From Sycon ciliatum (taxonomy: Eukaryota > Porifera > Calcarea > Leucosolenida > Sycettidae), in contig NC_088646.1 of NCBI RefSeq assembly GCF_964019385.1, forward strand, positions 17,273,554-17,337,553: 64,000 nt of DNA, read 5' to 3'. Of this stretch, positions 39,148-48,000 are shown piece by piece; the stretch's first letter is position 1; every line of letters begins with the position of its first letter. Below the pieces are notes generated by a model. It was given only the letters and a program-made list of their open reading frames with translations, ran no database searches and was not told where the DNA came from. Both the position numbers and the translations under genes were made by a program.

Positions 39148-41233
39148 GCGTGTGCGTGTGCTGGTGTTGATGTGCTGCAGAAAATGCCCGACTCACTGCT
39201 GTGCAATTCTTCAGCAGCGGGACCGTGGCCATGGTTACTGGTGTCACCATGGCAGCAACTGACCAAGGCGCAAGTGAATCAGATGGCAGCAATCCTAGAC
39301 AGGCCGTTGATGGGTGATCAGGACTACTCCACGTTGGCGGCACTGCTTGGCTACACCGAGGAGCAGGTCAAGTTCTTTAGTCTGCAACGTCCAAGTCCGA
39401 CCGAGGCGCTCCTCAAGGACCTGCACACGCGCCTGCCAGTGAATCGCATCACTGATCGGCTGCTGGTTGCCATGGGACGCATGGGTGCTGTGTGGCTGAG
39501 CGACTTCTTACGACAGGCATGCAGGGTTGACAGAGCAACAACACTGGCATTGAATGAAGATATCACAAGCAGTGTCGGTGATACTCTGCCACGGCGGGCT
39601 GCATCAGGAATATACAGTAAGGCACCATCCCCGTATATACTGGTACTTTATTTTCAGAACAAACTGAAAAAGTGTACTCATACCCCTACCTCTAATGAAT
39701 AAACATGCATGTGGATCAGTGGATGGTTTTTCTTCCAGAATGCATCGGTACTTCAAATTCGGAAGCGAGCTGCACCTGAACTTTCCCCATCCCAAAATAA
39801 AACAAATCCTCAAAGTTGTGCAGACGACCAACATAATATTGTTTGCTCAAACCTGAGCCCCTAAAGTACCAGTATTACAAGTACTTCATTGTAGAATTTC
39901 ATTGTAGAATTTCCAAGCATGACAAATGTTTTTTGGCATCTCCACTACCAATCACACGTCCTTATACTTACAGTGGCAGATACCCCCGCCCCCTCCCCTA
40001 CTTTGAAACTGTCACCTGGCACATGCGTCTACTTTCACGGATGAAAAAAACAAACACTTGAAGTTAGTTACAGCCAACGCTAAAAAGCCAATTAATTATC
40101 CGTGACGATCAGATCCGGTTTTAGTGCCATATTGGATGGGTTCAGTAGACCTAACGAGGTTGACATGGCTAGCTATCTGGAGACTGGGGTCAGGGGTGAT
40201 AAAATATGTTCAGTGCATTTTTTGGATCCATGTAGCTTATGCGTACTTTGCAATCCGTGCTTGTATTATTTCTCTCCTAGGCTCAATCCGGCGTACATTG
40301 AACGGAACGCTGAAGTTGACGGACGAGGAAAAGAGAGACTCTCTTGGCCACTACCAGCGCCGAGTGCAGCGCATGAGCGGCCGCAAGCTTGTCACCAACA
40401 AGCGATCCAGTGCTGCGGCCAGCTCAGCTTCTGTTGCCATCTATGCCAGCGCATCTGCCATGCCAACACCGCCAACGTCGGCACCCCCTGTGACAGGCAA
40501 GAGCACATGCTCCCCAAACCACTCCTGGACAAAGCCGTTGATAAACAACCAGGACTCGGTGGAAGACTTGACACGCTCTATAAATGCGCTGAGTAAAGAC
40601 GATCTAGAAGAGGATGAAGTGTGCGAACTGAGTGGCAAACACAACGACCTTACCTTCACAGCGAGTGGGCAAAGTGAAAAGCGGAATAAGATACGGGGCC
40701 AGTCCACTTCAGCCCTGTACGCATCGACCAAGGTCGTAGTTGAGAAACATGGCCGACTTGCTCAGGTGCTAACACCAGCTGGCCCAAGTGGAGCCGTGTA
40801 CACTCTTCACCATGACCCCGCTGCACCACATCGGGCGATACTTCAGCCAGCGCCATACATTGGCAGCAATCATGTCGCCTCCAGCTTCCACCAATCCCTC
40901 GACCAGCCGACAACGGACGGTGAAAGTACACATCCCAGGGAATCCTCAATTGTAAGCCGTGTTGCGAAGAAATTGACGAGGACGTCGTCCATGCCATCAA
41001 CTGAGCGAAGTGCCAAGCGAAAAATCCGTCAACGTCCCGTCAGTAATGACGTCAGTGACGATATATTACCGCCGCTTGTATCGGACAGTGTTCTGAAACC
41101 TTCTCCTACTCTGACCACACCTCAACAGGTCAATGAGCAAGCAATAACGGTTCCTAAAAGACTTCATCCCTACGAAGAACATATTGTGCCTGCACCGCCA
41201 AGGAAGGAAAGCCTGAGGCCGAGGCCGCAGTAG
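31020..41233 (+). CDS. UNC5-like transmembrane receptor with UPA and death domains (spliced gene)
   Basis: Six exons (31020-32025, 32501-32803, 33395-33535, 37546-37743, 39181-39616, 40281-41233), all bounded by AG/GT, join in frame to ~1000 residues. In order they give a short Cys-containing extracellular piece, a transmembrane helix (LAVGIGVLVACVIILVAWLI), a ~270-residue Ser/Thr-rich cytoplasmic linker, a region resembling the end of ZU5 and the UPA domain of UNC5 netrin receptors (for example ALRVFLHRD and PFHLPQHSYVHVLI), a death domain, and a ~320-residue basic/Ser-rich tail. UNC5 proteins signal in guidance and in dependence-receptor apoptosis. Ig or thrombospondin ectodomains are not found in the window; either upstream exons are missed or the protein truly has a tiny ectodomain starting at the ATG at 31033. 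Confidence 0.75.
32501..32803 (+). CDS. UNC5-like gene, ZU5-end/UPA exon 1
   Basis: Acceptor TTTCTAATTTAG|GTG, donor TATGAG|GTGAGT; 101 codons, phase 0 at both sides. It encodes VNNLVVMTSKLNEDG, a Cys-rich middle and the UPA-type block MCLSHFAAALDEDQTWALRV. The first half resembles the last strands of ZU5, but the main ZU5 body is not evident. Confidence 0.8.
33059..33255. mobile_element. MITE with 5-bp target duplication, 197 bp (intronic)
   Basis: Termini CAGGGGCGT...ACGCCCCTG with GGA/TCC next to them, flanked by an exact 5-bp repeat CATTG (33054-33058 and 33256-33260). The interior AAAATTTTGGAAATTTAGAG matches the core of the element at 30356-30619, so both belong to one family. It lies in the second intron of the UNC5-like gene. 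Confidence 0.8.
33395..33535 (+). CDS. UNC5-like gene, UPA exon 2
   Basis: Acceptor CCCACTGCAG|ACA, donor CACGGG|GTAGGT; 47 codons, phase 0 at both ends. It encodes the UPA segment TITQYAKEFNMMPVGM and PFHLPQHSYVHVLI, which corresponds to the PKPLxFKDSYHNLRLSL part of vertebrate UNC5. Confidence 0.8.
33961..35185 (+). pseudogene. decayed transposon ORF (Cys-rich, integrase-like family), intronic
   Basis: The open frame 33964-34563 encodes an acidic N-terminus, then a C-x-C-x4-C segment (GCSCAGVNCF) and a TYRYEVDGDEVYQTVFM block. Degraded frames from 34565 to ~35170 continue with WNALPADEVSDIRQFLHHYG, PAAPRGH and CDLYQKC-like pieces. From memory this order matches a large family of uncharacterised integrase-domain ORFs abundant in coral and sponge genomes; the class is not certain. 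It has multiple frameshifts and no integrase core. It lies in the 4-kb intron of the UNC5-like gene in the same orientation and is probably a mobile-element relic, not an exon, because the flanking exons join in phase without it. Confidence 0.5.
35186..35655. other. intron sequence, no gene recognised
   Basis: A minus-strand frame (35283-35573) has no recognisable domain. It may be the 3' remainder of the decayed transposon at 33961. Confidence 0.4.
35656..36144. mobile_element. Tc1/pogo-like MITE, 489 bp
   Basis: Starts CAGTGAAACCTGTCTAAGGC and ends with the complement of CAGTAAACACCTGTAATGGC, flanked by TA on both sides (35654-35655, 36145-36146). TA duplication and CAGT termini are typical of Tc1/mariner/pogo elements. 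There is no transposase. Near its right end lies a 17-bp tandem repeat. Confidence 0.8.
36062..36130. repeat. 17-bp tandem repeat, ~4 copies
   Basis: The unit GAGTGGTCGCCATATCC is repeated three times exactly, with partial copies at both sides, inside the pogo-like MITE. The unit is related to the element's own right terminus (GTGGTCGCCATTACAGG), so it grew from terminal sequence. Confidence 0.9.
36548..37180. mobile_element. TIR element, 633 bp, hAT-like termini
   Basis: Left end TAGGGATGTCAGCGAACGCA; the right end is the complement with one mismatch over 28 bases. There is no matching target duplication in the flanks (CCATGTAC and TTGTGTTG). Minus-strand frames inside (36556-36945) have no recognised domain. 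It lies in the large intron of the UNC5-like gene. Confidence 0.75.
37546..37743 (+). CDS. UNC5-like gene, UPA exon 3
   Basis: Acceptor ACAATGTAG|GTG, donor GACAAG|GTATGA; 66 codons, phase 0 at both ends. It encodes the last UPA strands: PPFVEFRLRQVHGCLPLPLV and ITFELLSQWS. Exon phases on either side match. Confidence 0.78.
38072..39077 (+). mobile_element. 5'-truncated LINE with zinc-finger tail, intronic
   Basis: Only the 3' end of a non-LTR element is present. It ends in a (TAG)n tail at 39065-39078, as in many LINEs that finish with short repeats. It sits in the intron between 37743 and 39181 in the sense orientation of the host gene. Confidence 0.75.
38097..39002 (+). pseudogene. LINE ORF2 C-terminus with four C2H2 zinc fingers
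   Basis: The open frame of 301 codons starts after the RT catalytic part. It has the post-RT segment LLYGSECWTPLK, then RRLEWLGHVARM, well known in LINE ORF2 C-termini. Four Cys2His(Cys) fingers follow: CSSCNRAFSRPQDEARHKC (~166-184), CVSCCRWFRSKGGLAVHRC, CQRCNRCFKSRAGFNRHNC and CMHCPKRFRRQQDLTRHQKSC, ending at TGA 39000-39002. Only a single CCHC knuckle is usual in many LINEs; a run of four fingers suggests nucleic-acid or target-site recognition. The N-terminal endonuclease and RT are lost. The remaining frame has no stop, so it is fairly recent. Confidence 0.8.
39181..39616 (+). CDS. UNC5-like gene, death-domain exon
   Basis: Acceptor GATGTGCTGCAG|AAA, donor TATACA|GTAAGG (phase 1). The coded death domain spans about LTKAQVNQMAAILDRP through VAMGRMGAVWLSDFL, with the helix pattern of UNC5-type domains (DYSTLAALLGYTEEQVKFF and PSPTEALLKDL). 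Death domains recruit adaptors or kinases in apoptosis signalling. Confidence 0.8.
39617..40280. other. last intron of the UNC5-like gene
   Basis: Intron between the death-domain exon and the final exon, with GTAAGG donor and TCTCTCCTAG acceptor. No element is recognised inside. Confidence 0.6.
40281..41233 (+). CDS. UNC5-like gene, final exon
   Basis: Acceptor TTTCTCTCCTAG|GC; the phase matches the previous exon (phase 1). It encodes ~317 residues starting SIRRTLNGTLKLTDEEKRD, then a basic Ser/Ala/Thr/Pro-rich tail with no recognised domain, ending PRKESLRPRPQ and TAG at 41231-41233. Such a long tail after the death domain is not typical of vertebrate UNC5, where the death domain is close to the C-terminus. 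Confidence 0.75.
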
Positions 41234-42828
41234 CTTGGCTGTAGCCGGCTAGCCAGGACATACTATGCAGAGCGGCATAGGTTGGTTGCTTGATCATGTA
41301 CATGCACTCGTACATGTCATGTTATTACTTGAGAAAGAAAAGAAAGACTCTAGGGCCTTGTGGTTGTGGTCTGCCTTGAGTGCTGACAGAGAAACGGCCC
41401 GGTATATAGTGTTAGGCATACTGACATAGCCATGTGTTTCTTTTAGGGTGCTTTTGTTTGCTGCAGTCCCCACAGTTACTGGCCACTTTGAATGCCATTT
41501 CCCCACAAAGGTTATTTTTAGAAGCAAGAAAATGTTGGCATCAGCAAGCACTTTATGCAACATTGCCGAATTGAATATTGCTTTTGACACTAATCACGTG
41601 AGCCTTGCCATTTTCATTAAGTTAAGTTAAACACCGCGGTACAGTACTGTGCCGTGTGTGCTACTTGTGTTTATCCTGAAAATTCATCATCGGCTGTGTG
41701 CGTGTGTGTCCGTGTGTACATGATATTTATACTTTATTACTTGTGTACTCTAATTTAACACACCTTGACCTGCTATATCTTCAGACACTGTGCAATAGCC
41801 TACAACTAATTACTTATTGCCGTCGCCATTGCATGCGCCTCTAACTGTGCCTATGCTGTACCAGTGCGGATGATGTTGAACTCAGCATCATCCACCAAAG
41901 CTCTACCAAGCATGAGCTCTCCAGCAAGATTGCTACATGAAAAAATAGGAACAGTCTAGCCCTAGGCTATGACTTGTACCATGTGTACTGTACTTGAAGT
42001 AGTAATAGCACTCTGAATCCCCAGTTCTTACCAGACAGTAGATCTACTCTGTAATCTTCGATGTTGCACGTGTGCCGAGCGCAAGCTGGGTTCCTTTATC
42101 TCAGTTTTGGAGTCTGCCCCAGTCTCACCTGCTAGTAGATCTACCCGGAAAGTAACTGTGATTCTGCTATGAGTATGATCATGATGACAACACTACTGAC
42201 TGGAAAAGAAATAGGTGAAAAGGTGAGACACGACAACCATGTCATGGACATGGGTGCGAACTTCGAGGTTTCACCGCCCAGGACTCGGCCTAGTGCATGC
42301 CACTGTGTGTTCATGCCTCGTGGTGTTAGGCAACACCTGAACACCAGAAAAACATCGAAAGCTCGAAAGCAAAACTCATACTGAGCGCAGTGCTAGCTTG
42401 AATGGAGTACAATAAATTTCTTCTCCGGATGTTCTCTTTAGAAATTTGAGTTTGAGATGCTTCCACTGTACCTGGCTAGCAGAGGCCATGTGCACGCCGG
42501 TCGACAATAATGTAGCTACAGTACTGAGTACTGCCGAACACTAGTACTGACTGTACCTGAACTGGATCTTTCTCCGGCCTAGCGACAGTGACATTCAACT
42601 AAGAATGAGTCGCGGATCACCTGCTATGACCGCTGAACAACTAATTACTTCCCTGTCAGCAAGCCAGTGGCAGTGTGTTGGATGTCCTGTCTTGCCGAAA
42701 TCAACACCTTGGTCTGTAGTGATTGTGAGTACACATGATCCGTCATTAATTTTATTGTTGCTTTCGTTTCCATACTGACCATAGCGGCCCTTTCGGCAAC
42801 AGCCTTTTGCTTGTACAACACATGTATG
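41234..42828. other. 3' flank of the UNC5-like gene
   Basis: Likely 3'UTR then intergenic DNA. AATAAA occurs in the context CAATAAATTT at ~42409; no nearer canonical poly(A) signal was noted. A frame at 42169-42384 and an ATG frame at 42605 have no recognised content. Confidence 0.5.
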
Positions 42829-42830
42829 TA

Positions 42831-43321
42831 CAGTGCGTATCGGTTATAGCGTGGTCGTGTAAAAGAATATACTGCCTACAAGAATGAACCCTCATGTTTT
42901 CATAATCATAACATGGATTTCAAGTGCACATTTATTCTTACAAGCAATTTTATCCAATAGTAGAATATATCGGTCCTAAGAATGGACTTTGTGTAGCGAA
43001 ACATGCCAGATTAGTGCAAAGTGTATCACCTGTAGTAATAACATCTGTCCAATTCCGTTCTGATGTGACTCTCGTTGCGTCGTAGTGCTGCAGATTCAAC
43101 TGTTGTGGCCATGTAACTCATTTTGCCTAGCCACATGTAAGCTTATGGGACTATGACCACCCACACGGACAGAAGTACTGCGTTGCATTGAACGATGATC
43201 TTCCTGCCCCTGCGCACATGCATATGATATGCCACACTTGATTTTATCGTGTGTAAGAAATATCGGAAATAAGAATAGAAAGTCGTTTTTCAAACACCCA
43301 CGCTATAACCGATACCTACTG
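42831..43321. mobile_element. Tc1/pogo-like MITE, 491 bp
   Basis: Starts CAGTGCGTATCGGTTATAGC; the right end is the complement of CAGTAGGTATCGGTTATAGC, with TA on each side (42829-42830, 43322-43323). It contains several TATCGG-like and AAGAAT motifs and no transposase. Confidence 0.82.
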
Positions 43322-43323
43322 TA

Positions 43324-44001
43324 TGTCCATTGTCCACCCCACGAACAGTTGTCTTACTAGCGAGACTGAATCGGCGTAGACTCGCTAACTGGCTGTGCAT
43401 TCAGCGCTGAGCACTGTAGTGTATGTAGATCTATTCTCAGTCTGCAGCCAGTGTACATGGTGTAGCCGCTTTGGTAATTCCACTACTAAACAAAACTAAT
43501 GGTACAGTATCACGGTAGTGGTGAACCCTCGACTCGAGGCTTCCCTGAGCTGGCCCTCCCTCCCTTGGCCTTGGGCAGGAAAGTCATGGCAACCCGTATT
43601 TGCTACATGACCACTGGCAGACATAACATTTTCTAAAGTGCACAATAATCAGTCTACACTCATAGTCCTACATCGCTTATCCGAGCAGTCCGAGACCGGG
43701 CACTGCCCCTAACTTTCAAAATAAATGTCCTTTAAAACTCTGAATCACATACATGTACATGTACGTTTCAATGGGGAAGGGCCAGAGACCTGGCATATGA
43801 CTTGGCTATTTCCACTCAAATTCACACACAGGGTGCCAGGTAGACTGAGGTGCCAGGTAACTAACTTGGAGGTCCCAATACGAGAGATATGAGTGTGCAT
43901 GTAGTTCGACTCGCAAATGGAAATTCCACTACATGCAGTCCGCCAATCATTGCACTTGAAAGTATGCATGAATCGCCAGCATAGCAATGTTCACTACAGA
44001 G
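43324..44001. other. intergenic, no gene recognised
   Basis: No gene or repeat recognised in this segment between MITEs. Confidence 0.4.
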
Positions 44002-44003
44002 TA

Positions 44004-44179
44004 CAGTCGTGGCCAAAGAAATCCGACCCGAACGTCAAAACCAGCGCCGCGTTTCCATTTCAATGATTCCATATTATATTACCATGCGCAGTCCAAAAAA
44101 TTCATCCGACAAATGCAGGAGCTGCATGAGGAATGGCGCTGCTTTCGGCTCACTGGTCGGATTTCTTTGTCCACAGCTG
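44004..44179. mobile_element. Tc1-like MITE, 176 bp (GTGGCCAAAGAAATCCGA family, copy 1)
   Basis: Left end CAGTCGTGGCCAAAGAAATC, right end the complement of CAGCTGTGGACAAAGAAATC, flanked by TA at 44002-44003 and 44180-44181. The interior CCGCGTTTCCATTTCAAT segment recurs in the copies at 54385-54547 and 54576-54866. Confidence 0.85.
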
Positions 44180-44181
44180 TA

Positions 44182-44657
44182 GTACTTACTGGCTGGTCGG
44201 ACCCTACTGAGTACATGAGTGCTGTACAGTGCAGTACATGTACATTGCTCTCTCATATCTCAGTGCAGTGACACATGACCAACTTTATATTCAATAATTG
44301 TGCAACGGTTCCCCCTGCTTCCATAGATCACATGGTCAGTAGTGAATTGCAGATAAATGAAGCCATAGAATTATGCATTGCTCCAATGAAATCTGATTTG
44401 GTGAGTCTGTGTCTCGCCGAGTACTGTGCAACCCGGACCTGCGAACACGGGGCTGCTTGCATGTACTGGCGTCAGGTGCTAACGTGATCACCGAATCAAA
44501 TTCCATCGAGCACAGGTGCGTGTGTGTAGATGAACTGTAACGTTGCATGAAGGGGGGGGGGGGATCTGTACTGTACTGTGCATGAATGGGGGGGGGGGGG
44601 GAGCTTACACAGCTCGTTATGGGCTCTTCCAATGTTCCCCAACCCGCGCACACAGAG
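44182..44657. other. left flank of LTR retrotransposon
   Basis: G-runs at 44551-44562 and 44588-44600 suggest a duplicated CTGTACTG/GCATGAA unit. Frame 44275-44487 has no recognisable domain. Confidence 0.4.
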
Positions 44658-45017
44658 TGTGATCGAATCCATGTGTTCAATGCATTCTAGGTTGCTAACA
44701 TAACAAACCAGACCAGACACGGTATGGACTCATGATTGTATGTAGGTGTGAACAAGTTAGTTTCTGGCAATGTTGTGGTGTTTGGTTTCCGCCCACATTG
44801 TCGATCTGCATGTTTGCACTAGCGTGCAGCTGAACCAACGTGCCTTGCAATGCTTTGCTAATGCTAGGCTTTTCTTTCACTGTATCTTTTTGGTCACATA
44901 TAATACCGTACACTTTTCTTACTCAACAGAATCTTAGAACGAAGAAGGAACGGTCGGTTGTTGTCTTTGGCGGTGTGTCGGATCATAGTGCATGCTACTA
45001 GGCGCCATTCGGTTACA
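44658..45017 (+). repeat. 5' LTR
   Basis: 360 bp, starts TGTGATCGAATCC and ends CATTCGGTTACA. It contains a TATA-like ACATATAATA (~44895) before the probable transcription start. Identical to the 3' LTR as far as I can read. Confidence 0.95.
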
Positions 45018-45025
45018 GCACTTTT

Positions 45026-45043
45026 TGGTGCCGAAACCCGGGA
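45026..45043 (+). promoter_or_regulatory. primer binding site (tRNA-Phe)
   Basis: TGGTGCCGAAACCCGGGA, eight bases after the LTR, is the exact complement of the last 18 bases of animal tRNA-Phe including CCA (TCCCGGGTTTCGGCACCA, from memory). Confidence 0.85.
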
Positions 45044-45099
45044 CTCAGGAGTTTGTGTTGTAACTCGGAATAGTCGGGCGAATTGGGTAGCAGTGCGAG

Positions 45100-48000
45100 A
45101 TGGCCAAAGTCGAATGCTTCTTGAGACCGTTCCGCGGGGGTCGGGACGACCTGAGCGAATTCTGGGCGAAGTTCTCAGTTGTCGCGGACTTGCAGAAGTG
45201 GGACTCGGACGAAAAGAAGATGGCGAATCTACCGCTCTATCTCGAGGGTGAGGCGTTCACCGTGTGGAACGAGATGGCGGCAGCGGATAAGAAGAAGCCG
45301 GCCGATGTGAAAGCGAAGCTGACCGCCGCTTTTGGGATGGCACCGGATCAAGCATACTCGATGTTTACGTCCAGGATCTTGCGAGGAGACGAGTCGGTGG
45401 ACAACTTCGCAGCGGACTTGAAGAGGCTTCTCACCTTGTCTGGTGAGCAGGTTCATGCTGATGGGAAGAATAAAATAGTGATCGGGCAGTTTCTCTCCGG
45501 GCTCCCCTCTCAGTTTGCGAAGGAGCTCCGTATGAGTGGAAAAACGGACACCATCGACGATTGCGTGGAGTACGTCAGGCGGCTTAGAAGCGTGGAGCGA
45601 TCGATGAAGCCCGGTGTGGCAGCAGTGAGCTACGGTGCTCTAGACGATCGGGCTCCATCAGGCTCTTCCAGGATGACCGCTGCAGCAGGTGCAGGTCGCG
45701 ACTCCGCAAGACGTGTCCTGTGTTACAAGTGTGGTCAAGTTGGCCACTTCAAGCGGAACTGCCCTGCGAGCACGAGTAGTGGTACCGGTAGCCACAAGCA
45801 AGCCAAACACAGTCAGCTGACGTGTTTATTCTGCGACGAGGCTGGGCATATGATGAGAGATTGTTCGGAGTTCAAGGCCTTCAAGCAGAAGAAGCAGCGG
45901 GGTGGGAGTGCAGCCGCTGCTCCTGTGCACTCTGGTGATCATGGTGACTCCAAGGTGTTATGCCTGAGCAGTGGAGGTGACAGTCTGCCACGGATCTTTG
46001 TGGACATCAAACGGTCCGGCGGTCCAAGCAAGCGTGTAGTAGCTGCTGTGGACACCTGTGCATCCCGCTCCCTTGTAGCTAGCGCCCTGGCAACCGACCT
46101 AGCTTTGGATATCAGGCCTACGTCATCGACAATTAATGCGATCGATGGCAGTCCGGTGGATGTCCGTGGCGTCGTGGAGTGTACAATCTCACGGCTGGAT
46201 AGTGCTGTGGTTCGCCTACGTGAGACCGAGACTGACATGCTGGTGGTGGACGACCTGTCTGTCGTGGAGGCTGATGTGCTGATTGGAGTTAACAGCATCG
46301 CGACTCTGGGTGGTGTGCATATGCAGTATGACGCAGGAGAACTGGTGGGGGTTGTATTCGGGACCGTCAATGCTGCATGCCCATTGGTGCTGGCGTCGAG
46401 CACCCCAGATGAGCATCCATCACGCCCCGAGTCGGAAGCACGAGCCGTCGCTGAAGACTTTCACCACGCGGACGTGGAGAAGCTCAGCAATGGCGATGTT
46501 GTGCTGCGGGCATCAGATATGATCCTCCGGTGGAGTACGGCTGACAAGGCGTGGGAGGTGCAGTGGCAATGGGCGGACAAGACGGAGCCGACTACGTGCA
46601 TCGGGTCAGGCCTTGGAGAGTACCCACGATCCAAGCTCTCCAAGGAGCAGGAACAGCTATTTGGAGATGAGGTTGAAAAATGGCTCGGCAACGGCTGGCT
46701 AGTGAAGCATGACGTCGAGAAGCATGGTGAGCCGAGATGTGTGCTGCCTCTGCTCGCTGCTACGCAGGAGCATAAGGCATCAACGCCAGTTCGGCCCTGC
46801 CTCGACTACCGGCTCCTCAACCAGAAGCTGACGTCGCACCCTGGTACCGACGCTCCGGCATGTGGCGAGACGCTACGGAGGTGGCGCCAAGCGGGCGTTC
46901 CGCAAGCGTATCAGCTGCTGGATATCAGCAAAGCGTACCTACAAGTACGCATTCATCCCGATTTGTGGCGTTATCAGTGCGTGGTGTGGCGTGGCGAAGT
47001 GTACGTCCTGGAGCGGATGGGCTTCGGGCTGTCCGTGGCTCCAAAGGCAATGGACTTGATCGTGAAGTGGGCCACGCGTGATCTCGCTGGCGTAGACAAC
47101 TACGTGGATGATCTCTACGTCCCAGAGCAGCTCGTCGACCGCACCAAGTCGCGGCTCCTGGAGTATGGCCTGCCAACCAAACCGGCTGAGCCAGCCGTGA
47201 GTGCGCGTGTGCTAGGTCTGCAACTTCAGGCTGATGACGAGGGGAGTGTGTCGTGGACGCGTCGCGAAGGTGTGTCTCTACAGCTACCCGACAAACCAAC
47301 GAAGCGCGAACTGTTTAGTTGGTGTGGCAGAGTGATTGGGCACTACCCTGTGTGTGCCTGGCTGCGCCCATCGTGTTCGTATGTCAAGCGCCTTGCCTGC
47401 ACGTCAGAGGTGGCATGGGATCAGGCTGTACCGGATGCTGTCTTGAAGTGTTGCCGCGACATTGTTCACCGCCTGTGCAATGATGATCCCGTTAGCGGAG
47501 TGTGGTACGCTGACCCAACGATGGGTACGTGGCGAGCGTATTGTGACGCATCCAACCTGGCAATTGCCACGGTGCTCACGCAGGATGGCAAGGTTGTCGA
47601 GGATGGTTCATGGTTGCGAGACAAAGCAGACAAGCGTCATATCAATGTGGCGGAGCTCGAGTCGTCTCTGAAGGCGCTGGATCTGGCCATCCGGTGGGAC
47701 GTCAAGAACCTGACCATCGTGACCGACTCGAAGACGGTTGCTGGTTGGTTGCGCTCGGTCTCGCAGAATACTCATCGCGTGAAGGTCGGGGGTCTCCACG
47801 AGTCTCTCGTCCGTCTCCGCCTGCAGGTGTTTCAGGACACTGTGGCTGCTGCTGGCATGACGGTGTCCGTGGAGTGGGTCCCCTCGGAGTCGAACGTTGC
47901 AGATCGGCTCACCCGCGTGCCGACCTCATGGCCTCCCTGTCGGGAGGAAGCAGGTGAAATCGCAGCAGCGCTACCAGCAAGCTCTATGAAGGGGCCAACG

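Noticed and set aside
42605-42727. Possible first exon (ATG frame ending at a GTGAGT donor)
   Set aside because: About 40 codons with no recognised domain, no supported next exon and a MITE ~100 bases downstream; too weak to call.
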